A program made the translations under genes and the position numbers. The notes below the pieces were generated by a model that searched no databases, was not told where the DNA came from, and saw only the letters and a program-made list of their open reading frames with translations. DNA of 64,000 nt, taken from Lentisphaeria bacterium (GTDB lineage Bacteria > Verrucomicrobiota > Lentisphaeria > Victivallales > Victivallaceae). Below are positions 56,679 to 64,000 of the stretch, in pieces; within the stretch, counting starts at the first letter, position 1, and the number at the start of each line of letters is the position of its first letter. The stretch spans positions 4,154,001 to 4,218,000 of the forward strand of contig CP091727.1 of NCBI GenBank assembly GCA_022009855.1, written 5' to 3'.

Positions 56679-59607
56679 TTCCGACTGTTCCACTTTTCGT
56701 TCTGTTCCGTAAGAAACGGCGTGCTTTCCGCACGTTCCATCCGAAGTTTCTGCAACCGCTTCCGGAAGGCGGGGGTGTCTTCCGCCACGTAGAACAGCTC
56801 TCCCAGCGCATCGTGCAATTCCAGCTTGAGAACGCAGTCCGTGCCGGCCGGAATCAACTCCTCCCGGTCAGCCAGGAAGCGGTAAACCCGGTAGGAGCCC
56901 GGCTTTTCCACTCTGACGGCGGCTGAACAGGCGGCGCCGGGCTGTTCATACCGGAACGCATAGGCAGCAGGATCGAAGAAGCGATGTCTCAGCCGCCAGC
57001 GGGTCTTGATCCAGTTCGTGAGCCCTGCGGCCGCCTCATCGCGCAGTTTGCGGTTCCAGACGGCGACGATCCGGCAGTCAGGAGATTGATAGGGGAGTAC
57101 GACCGCATTCTCTCCGTGTTCCGCGAGCTGCACGACAGGAAGGCGCAGCTCTTTTTTCAGCGAAGTCATAACCTGCTTCATCGTCGCGGAGGAACTCCGC
57201 ACCGGACTTGCGTGCAGATAGTAGACGGCACTGCCGCGGCCGCGGTCGATCCGGGTGAGCAGCGGAGCTCCCGACGCATCGGTCAACAGGGTGTGTCCCG
57301 CTGGTTTCCCGTTCCGGAACCCCCGGAACAGCGCTTTCCCCGGCTTCGTCCCGGAGTTGTAGATTCCCTCGTCTTGCCGGAAGGGCAATGTGGTGTGGAG
57401 CAGCAGACTTTTTCCACCTCTCTCCAGCCACTGTTCGAGCTGTGCGGCGCAGCGGGGTGTCGTCACCGGTGAGGAGAGAAAGACGATCCGTGCGGAATCG
57501 AGCAGCAGCGGCAGCTCCGAAGGATCGGTCTGCTCGTATCTGATTTCATGGTCGATCAGCGCCGGAACCCAGGAGTCCTGCTGGCGGGTAATCCGCAGGA
57601 TGCGCGAGTCGCTGAACAGGCCGTCAATCCGTCTGCCGACGGAGCGAAGCGTGACGTGAAGCACCTCGTTCCCCGGCACCTTCTCCGTCCGGTCCAGATT
57701 TGCCTGCCGGAACGCCCGCGCCTGCGCCATCATGAGGTGGAAAGCGGTCTTGTCCAGCGGATTGTTCCGTTCCCACGCTCTTTGACAATCATGATGCAGC
57801 GGGGCGGCACCCAGCGCGGCGATCGAATAGGCGACAAGGTAGCCGGTACGCAGGTCCCAGTAGGGGTGGCCGCTGCCGCCGAGCGAGACTTCAAAACAGG
57901 CGCCGAGGGATTTGTTCAGCCGTTTTCCCGCCCGGACGTAGCGTCCCAGCCCCCGATAGATGGTCTCGAGCTTCTCCGGCGTGTGCATGAAGAACTCCGG
58001 GGCGACGATTCCGGTCCCGGCGAGCCGGAGCAACCCGATATGGTCGTTGCCGTTCATCCAGACTTCGACGTTGAGGATATAGTCATATGTTCCGCCATGA
58101 GACTGCGCCCATTGATTGAACCGCTGTGCCTGCCGGAGCCATTCGTAGTGGCAGAGCACGAGAAAGAGCGTGAAATTGCGCTGTGTCTCCAGCGTCGCAG
58201 CCGGTGCTGCGGCCGCCCGTTCCGTGACGGGGAAGAACTCCTCCCAGCTGTTCAGCCCGAGATCGCGGGGGGTGAAAACGTCTTCCGTACAGCTCCTCGA
58301 AATAGTCGTGGAAGTGGATGGTACGCCGGGGACCGCCGGTTTCGAAATCCATCTCCAGCCCTTCGTCTTTCCCTTGAGATCTTCCCGGAAAGCGGCGACG
58401 GTGGCCTTGTCGTATCCCCAGCGGCCGCCGAGGTAGGGCCAGACGTAGTCGTAGCTCAAAAAATTGTTGACGCCGAGAGTCGCGGCGTAGTCCATCTGAT
58501 TCTTCAGCGCTCTCTGCATGAGCGGATGGGTCGCTACGATCGAGTTGAACCGTTTATTCTGCTGATTGCCGCGCCAGTCGCGGGAAGGGCGTCGTACAGC
58601 ATCGGATACTGGATGCCGTGCTGAGCCTTCTGGAACTGGTAGAAAAGGTTCTCCGGGAGTTGCGGCAGGACTGCGGCAAGTTCCGGTTCCGGACTTTGCC
58701 CGCAGGAGAGAACGACGTCATACTCCGGCAGATACTGCTTCATCAGGCGTCCGATTTCCGGCAGGTGTTTCGCGTCATAGAGAATATGCCAGTTGTTAGG
58801 GTAGCCGATCTGTAACTGATTTCGTTTCGGGAGATTCTTCGCCGGAGCCGCGGCGAGCGGCTTCTTCATGCCGGCGAGATAGTCGGGAAAGTCGCGATTC
58901 AGCAGCGCATATTCCGAGCCGTCCTGCCGTTTGATCCGGGCATCGGCAAAATGGAAGCGGCACTCAGCCTCAGCGGAACCGGAGAGCACCAGCCGGACCT
59001 CCGCCAGCCGCCGGGCTGCGTCGGTATCGACGACAAACTCCACTTCAGACCATCTCCCGGCCGGAAATTCGCGCAGCCGTATCTCCCGACGGGCTGTGCG
59101 GCGGGGTTTCGGCGCGGCGCCGCGCTGGACCGTTTCCAGAAACAGCCGCACATCGCCTTTGCATTCCTGCGGGAAGACGGCGAGCGCCACTTTGGCCGCG
59201 GTAATGCCGATGTAGGGAGGAATCCAAGCCTGCAACGGGTTGGCCAGTTCATGCTTCGCCATCATGATCGCAGCACTGGTCCGGCCGGAGGCGGCGGGCT
59301 TCGGTTTCGAATAAACCGGATCCACTTTGACTTTCAGAGCGGTGGCGGAGTTGTCATTGAGATCGGTTTGTCCGGAGGGAATTCCGGGAAATTCAACCCG
59401 GACCGCGGGAGAACGGCCGGTGAACTCCGCCACCATCACAGCATTGGCTCCTTGCGCGGCCAGGCGCCATTCCCGGAATTTCAAGCCATCCGCCGTTTCC
59501 GCTCCGGATACCGTCCCGGCGGCGATTGAGAACAGCAGTGTCAGCAGCCGCAGACGCGCGGCCGCGGCGGAACGGTGGACCCGCCGCGCATTTTTCAAGC
59601 AATCCAT
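56675..59607 (-). CDS. Large secreted protein, glycoside-hydrolase-like, unassigned, frameshifted
   Basis: About 977 residues. ATG at 59607; signal peptide RLRLLTLLFSIAAGTVSGA. N-terminal 250 residues resemble a beta-sandwich; then a barrel-like region (PNNWHILYDAKHLPEIGRLM, NFLSYDYVWPYLGGRWGYD, YDYILNVEVWMNGNDHIG) and a GATase-like domain (IVFLSSPVTTPRCAAQLEQW, LERGGKSLLLHT), an order known from GH42-like enzymes. Breaks near 58575, and a compensated pair near 58375 and 58275 whose other frame reads MDFETGGPRRTIHFHDYFEE. No family can be named with confidence. Confidence 0.6.
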
Positions 59608-59821
59608 GTCATTATTCCTTTCCTTGACGGTTGCGACAGAATAAAGTATACCGGAAATTTCCTCTTTTTGCAAGAGAGATCGGGGAGAAATAAATGCAAA
59701 AATAATAGCATAATAGTGCAACTTCATTTGATCATTCATATTTCTTGTGATATATTGCTTGCTGGAACGTATTAGATGAAAAAAAAGATATAATTGTGCA
59801 AATCCCGGCGGAGACGGATTC
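59608..59821. promoter_or_regulatory. Divergent control region with repeated TGCAA
   Basis: AT-rich gap between the large secreted gene and AraC. TGCAA occurs at 59669, 59695, 59717 and 59797, two of them 22 bases apart with similar flanks (AATGCAA, AGTGCAA). A TATAAT-like -10 box for the AraC gene is at about 59789. Confidence 0.4.
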
Positions 59822-60697
59822 ATGGAGGAAATACAGAAAATTGCTTTCCGGAACGTGTCCCGGTATGTCAAAACGAAGGAATTTTACAACGCGTTGCCGC
59901 CGTTTCACCTGCTGCATTTCTGCAATCTGCCCGCCGGGGTGGAATGCGACTTCCACAGCGTCATTCACAGCACGGTGGTGGTCATGCTCATCGGAGAGAT
60001 CTTCTTCCGTACGCCGGACGGGGAAGAGGTTTCCTGCAGGCGCGGCGACCTGGTTCTCCTGCCGGGGGAACATCCCTACCTCTGGCGCACCGGAGCAGAA
60101 CCCGCAAGGACGTTTCAGGGCGGATACCTGGCGGCGGATGGGTACAACTTCAGCAACCTTTCGCCGTTCCTTTGCTTCAATGATGGAAAACTCCGGAAAA
60201 TCCCTCTGGAGGAGAAGGTGTTGCATGTGCTCGAAAAAGAGCTTGACGAGGCGGAGCAATCGGAATTCCCCGCTTTTCACGGTTCGCTCGCACTCTTCCG
60301 GATGCTGGGAGAGGCCTTCCGCAGCGGTCGCTGGGAGGATCACTGTCCGGAACACTCTGAAATTCAGCGTTATCTGCACTACATCGAAAGTCATCTGCAC
60401 ACCGATATCAGCGTAGAGGATCTGCGCCGGATCGGTAACGTCAGCCGCCGGAAGCTCTTCCTGCAGTTCCGGGAATATCTCGGCACATCCCCCGTGCAAT
60501 ACATCGCACGGCAGAAGATCCGCCTCGCCATCCGGATGATCGAAAGCCGGCGCCCCGATTCGGAGGAGATCGCCAGAGAGCTGGGATTTTCCAGCGTCAA
60601 CTATTTTATCCGTTTTTTCCGAAAGCATACCGGAACCACACCGGCAGCGCTGCGGAGAGAAAAATTCTCCGCAGCGTCAAAAACGTTCGGAAATTGA
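59822..60697 (+). CDS. AraC-family transcriptional regulator
   Basis: Intact, 291 residues. N-terminal cupin (HLLHFCNLPAGVECDFHSVI, EVSCRRGDLVLLPGEHPYLW) and C-terminal double HTH, residues about 190-285 (DLRRIGNVSRRKLFLQFREY, LGFSSVNYFIRFFRKHTGTT). Divergent from the secreted-protein operon, which it probably activates in response to a sugar. GGAG is weak before the ATG. Confidence 0.93.
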   Translation: MEEIQKIAFRNVSRYVKTKEFYNALPPFHLLHFCNLPAGVECDFHSVIHSTVVVMLIGEIFFRTPDGEEVSCRRGDLVLLPGEHPYLWRTGAEPARTFQGGYLAADGYNFSNLSPFLCFNDGKLRKIPLEEKVLHVLEKELDEAEQSEFPAFHGSLALFRMLGEAFRSGRWEDHCPEHSEIQRYLHYIESHLHTDISVEDLRRIGNVSRRKLFLQFREYLGTSPVQYIARQKIRLAIRMIESRRPDSEEIARELGFSSVNYFIRFFRKHTGTTPAALRREKFSAASKTFGN

Positions 60698-60816
60698 CGT
60701 CTCCCGTTAAAAAAGTTTCAGAAACTCTTTTTTCCGGTGCCGTTTTATTTGCATTTTCTCCAAAATACAAGTATGGTTATATTTAATTTAAACGAAAAAA
60801 CAGCAAGCCCCATTTC

Positions 60817-61831
60817 ATGATTGAATTCAAACAGCCAGCCCTTGTCGACGAACTCCGGCGGCGGATCAGCACCGGAATCTATTCCGGCACGCTGCCCACC
60901 ACGCTGGAGCTGGCTGCGGAATTCGACGTCAATCCCAAGACGATGAACAAGGCCATCGCCCGTCTGGTTGCGGAAGGCTTGCTCGAACGCCGCCGCCGCA
61001 GCGGCACACGAGTCTGCTCTCCGCCACCCCGGGACGGAAGATTGATCGAAGTGATTTTCGAAGGATTCACGACGATCTTCACCCATCCTTTCTGGGGAGA
61101 TATCTGGTCCGGCATGGTCGAACAGCTCGCCGCCGCCGGCTTTCGGCCGGTGCTGAATATGCTGGAGGCGGAGCCGTCCTCCGGTACGCTCGACCTGACT
61201 CACTTTTCCCTGTCTGCCGCCGCAGGCAGAATCGTGCTCGGAATCGCCTCCCCGGAACTGCTGAACCAGGTTCGTTCCGCCGGAGTACCCTTCATCACCG
61301 CCTGCGATCCGCTGGAAGATCCGGCAATTCCGCAGGTGACCTTCGACTTCGATGACGGCATCCGGCAGGCGGTCGAACTGCTTTACCGGGACGGGTGCAG
61401 AAAGATCGCTTTCATCGGAGAAACCAGAACTTCGTCTCCTCTCCAGTCGCCCCGGAAGTATCTCGCCTACCGGCAGGCGGTCCAGCACTGCTGCGGAGCC
61501 GCGGATCCGATCCTTGCGGAGAATGCCCGGCCGTTGACCGGGCAGGGGAGCTCCGGCTCTGGCCGCCGTTCTCGACCGGAGCCGGCCTGATGCGCTGCTC
61601 GCCGCCTACGATCACCAGCTGCCGGAACTCGCTGCCATGCTTGCGGAACACAATCTGCAACTCCCGATGATCGGTTGTGACGGTCTCAATATCCCGGGAT
61701 TGCCCGGAGACCGTCACGTAGTGGTCGCACCGCGTCGGGAGTGCGGCAGGCGCACCGCGGAACTGCTCGTCGCGGCCATTGCGGGCAAACGACACCCGGA
61801 ATCCCTAGTCATTCCCGCGTATTTCCGCTGA
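60817..61831 (+). CDS. GntR-HTH/LacI-type sugar-binding regulator, frameshifted
   Basis: N-terminal GntR winged helix (TTLELAAEFDVNPKTMNKAI, ARLVAEGLLERRRRSGTRV), then a LacI-like periplasmic-binding-protein domain (GRIVLGIASPELLNQVRSAG, DGCRKIAFIGETRT, CDGLNIPGLPGDRHVVVAPR). A break near 61555; corrected, LAAVLDRSRPDALLAAYDHQ joins the halves. The end overlaps the convergent ABC gene by 23 bases. Such chimeras are common in Lentisphaerota and control sugar operons; target unknown. Confidence 0.85.
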
Positions 61832-63566
61832 CATCCGTTTCGTTCCGGGCGGAAGAGCTCCCCGCTGCAGGGACCAGACGTACCACCCGGTCGCACATCT
61901 GAACCGTTGCGGGGCGATGGGCGATGGTCAGAATGGTCAGCGCTCCCTTGAGTTTCGCCAGAGCGTCGGCAAACGCGCGCTCGGTTTCGAGATCAAGCGC
62001 ACTGGTGGCTTCATCGAGAATGAGAATTTCCGGAGCCGCATAGAGGGCACGGGCAATGCCGATCCGCTGTCGCTGACCGCCGGAAAGACGGGAGCCGAGT
62101 TCCCCATCGGCTCCGCCAGCTGTCCCGGCAGGCTGCGCACAAAATCGGCGATCTGCGCCTGTTCCAGAACCTGCCAGACCCGATTGTCATCGATCTCTTC
62201 CGGGGGGACGCCGAATGCGACGTTCTCCCGAATGGAGTCATCCAGAAGATAGATGAACTGCGGGACATAACCGATCTTCTTTTGCCAGGAGGGAAGATTC
62301 TCTTCAATATTTCGGCCATCCACCGTGATTTTTCCGGACTGCGGCTTCAACAGCCCGAGGAGAAGATCCACCAGCGTGGTTTTTCCACAGCCGGTCGGAC
62401 CGATCAGCGCGACACTGCTGTGACGGGGGGATCGTCATCGAAAAGTGTTCCAGCACCGGGGGGCGGTTCTCCTGATAGCGAAAGGTGACGTTTTCCACGG
62501 AAAATTCATGTCGAAATTCGATCGGCGCTCCGGCGGAGGGGGCCGGCTGAGTCGGCGCTTGAACCAGATCATTCCACAACAGGTTGAATATGCAGACATT
62601 CTGACGAATCTGCACCAGGTTGTAATGTACTCTGGAGATCGACGGCAGCAGACGGTACAGCGCAGCTCCGAAAAGTGCGGCGGTAAGGATGATGGTTCCG
62701 GATGCCATCCCGGCCGCTACAAATGCCGCCAGAGCGCCGACGGCGGCCAGAATCACAAAACTCTCGAGGCACAGCCGGGGTAGTTGCCCGGTGACATAGT
62801 TGGCCAGTTCCAGATTTCCCCGTTCTTCGGCGCTCCGCCCATATCCCGCCAGGAAACTTGACTCGGCATTTCGAACCTTGGTTTCCTTGATGCCGCCCAG
62901 CCCCTGCATCAGAAATTTGAGCTGCCGCTGATACACCTCCTGCAAACGAGCTCCGATCCGATAGAGAAAGTTTCTGAACGGATAATAGAGCAGCAGGAGC
63001 ATTCCGCAGGTCGCGGTCGCGGCGACAATGGTGGTGACGGGGGAGAAGTACAGCAGGAGAACGCACAGACCGGCGATGACAAAACACTCCGTTGCAACCA
63101 GCATCAGCGGCAGCAGCACACCGTTGACCAGCAGTCCGAGCTGATTGATGTTGGTGATGAGTTCCGCCGAGTTGTGGTTCAAGTGAAAGAGATAAGGAGC
63201 CGCAAGGTAGTTGCCGTAGAGCCGTCGGGAAAGTTCCGCCGCCTTGGCGTAGACGAAGCGCGACTGACAGTAGATGGTAATTCCGGCAAAGAGGTTTTTC
63301 AACAGAAAGAAGAGGATCACCAGAACGCACATCGTCAGTAGAAATTCCCGTTCGCTCGACGGAGCAATGAACTGATGAATGAGTCGGAGATACCGGTTCT
63401 GCTCCAGCAGTTCCGGCCGGGTGACCACGGCGATGATCGGCATCAGAATGGAGACGCCGATCATTTCCAGAACGGCGCCGGCAGCCATCATCAGAACCAG
63501 CAGAACCATGATCTTTTTGTCACGGGGTGAGAGCAGTTGACGGATTTTATTCAACAGGGAAATCAT
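61809..63566 (-). CDS. ABC exporter/flippase, PglK-MsbA type, frameshifted
   Basis: Half-transporter, about 585 residues. Membrane domain residues about 15-320 (MVLLVLMMAAGAVLEMIGVS, ILMPIIAVV resembles PglK). ATPase domain: Walker A GPTGCGKTT, Q-loop IGYVPQFIYLLDDSI, signature RLSGGQRQRIGIARAL and Walker B ILILDEATSALDLETE, the pieces being in different frames with breaks near 62425 and 62100. ATG at 63566 with GAGGTTGAA. With the adjacent glycosyltransferase it suggests lipid-linked glycan export. Confidence 0.85.
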
Positions 63567-63573
63567 TTCAACC

Positions 63574-64000
63574 TCAAGTTCTGAGCAGCAGATCCTGCAC
63601 CACGTTGAGCCAGCCGCGGCCGTAGCGGAAGTAGCGTCCGCAGAGAAGTTCATTCACAATCAATCGAAATCGGCGAATTCCGGAGCCCGTCATCGCCGCC
63701 CGCGCCTCCGAATGTCGCCGTCTGTCCTCCAGGCGGCGCAGCACCGGGGCGGGCACTTCCCCGGTCAGCCGTTCCTCCAGCATCCGATAGAGTTCGGCAG
63801 TCCAGCCGAAACTGTCGCGGGCCGCGGACTCCCGCGCCTGCCGGAGTTTATCACGCAAGCTGTTCGGTCTGCCGGAGCCGGAGAGGTTGCCGCCGTGCTG
63901 ACGGAAGAGCGTCAACGCATCCGGAATGCACTCCCAGTTCCCAGCGGCGGCGACAATCAGCCCGATCCAGCTGTCGTAACAACCGTCAAGGGAGGGGAAG
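63574..64000 (-). CDS. Family 2 glycosyltransferase, C-terminal part (5' end outside window)
   Basis: The minus-strand frame is open to the right edge. YDSWIGLIVAAAGNWECIPD and ALTLFRQHGGNLSGSG are the closing segment of GT2 enzymes (acceptor-side Asp and the YRxHxxNxSG-like motif); the following 100 residues are a helical, Arg-rich tail. 7 bases upstream of the ABC flippase gene, so cotranscribed. The catalytic DXD region is not in the window. Confidence 0.75.
   Translation of the reverse strand, partial: FPSLDGCYDSWIGLIVAAAGNWECIPDALTLFRQHGGNLSGSGRPNSLRDKLRQARESAARDSFGWTAELYRMLEERLTGEVPAPVLRRLEDRRRHSEARAAMTGSGIRRFRLIVNELLCGRYFRYGRGWLNVVQDLLLRT

Noticed and set aside
1585..63566. Programmed frameshifting or decoding change as cause of the broken genes
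   Set aside because: The breaks go in both directions, occur at varied positions and lack common slippery sites with downstream structures; sequence error explains them better.
1..64000. tRNA, rRNA, CRISPR array, prophage or replication origin
   Set aside because: Read for tRNA TPsiC-like arms, spaced short repeats, phage structural genes and DnaA-box clusters; none was convincing by eye, though a tRNA scan was not run.

Overview
The window is GC-rich bacterial DNA that reads like a strictly anaerobic, fermentative, polysaccharide-using member of the Lentisphaerota (Victivallis-like); this assignment is inference. It rests on two single-gene pseudopilins of the Lentisphaerota/Planctomycetota type (FTLIELLVVIAIIAILA...LPALNRAR, about 27.8 and 55.6 kb), several AraC regulators next to glycoside hydrolases (GH29, GH35, a GH57-like gene), two [FeFe] hydrogenase genes, AdhE, hybrid cluster protein and a sulfide-type Thi4. 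No rRNA, tRNA, CRISPR array or phage was seen.

Layout. 1-2.4 kb: a CBS-type family II pyrophosphatase, cut by the left edge, and trmO. 2.4-7.9 kb: a complete minus-strand biotin operon bioB-F-G-C-D-A. 8-12.7 kb: a Gfo/Idh/MocA oxidoreductase, a DMT transporter, an IS4-type insertion element with inverted repeats and a 13-bp target duplication, and two small heat-shock genes behind a sigma-54-like promoter. 12.8-22 kb: prenyl synthase, phosphofructokinase, an unassigned membrane protein, an SGNH plus alpha/beta-hydrolase fusion, and an amidase/UDP-glucose dehydrogenase/UDP-xylose synthase operon. 22-34.3 kb: TolC-like lipoprotein, antiporter, LD-carboxypeptidase, pseudopilin, AraC plus GH29, fmdB-rsmA, histidine kinase. 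34.4-42.3 kb: adhE, then a [2Fe-2S] protein, a PAS-linked sensory-type [FeFe] hydrogenase, a SpoIIE-type phosphatase, a second [2Fe-2S] protein and a group-B-like [FeFe] hydrogenase. 42.3-51 kb: AraC plus GH35, tilS, rdgB, DUF3793-flavodoxin, thi4, hcp. 51-60.7 kb: two carbohydrate operons, one with a near-consensus promoter, one divergent from an AraC gene. 60.8-64 kb: a GntR/LacI-type regulator, an ABC flippase and the end of a family-2 glycosyltransferase.

Themes. The adhE-hydrogenase block looks like a redox/hydrogen-sensing unit for fermentation. Three 20-bp palindromes of one design (7-bp arms around TTAG-N6-CTAA) at the TolC-like gene and at DUF3793-flavodoxin suggest a small metal regulon.

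Quality caution. Well over half of the protein genes contain one or more single-base frame breaks, most in or next to homopolymers and many in essential genes. I read these as sequence errors. Such genes are listed as one CDS over the reconstructed extent, with approximate break positions.
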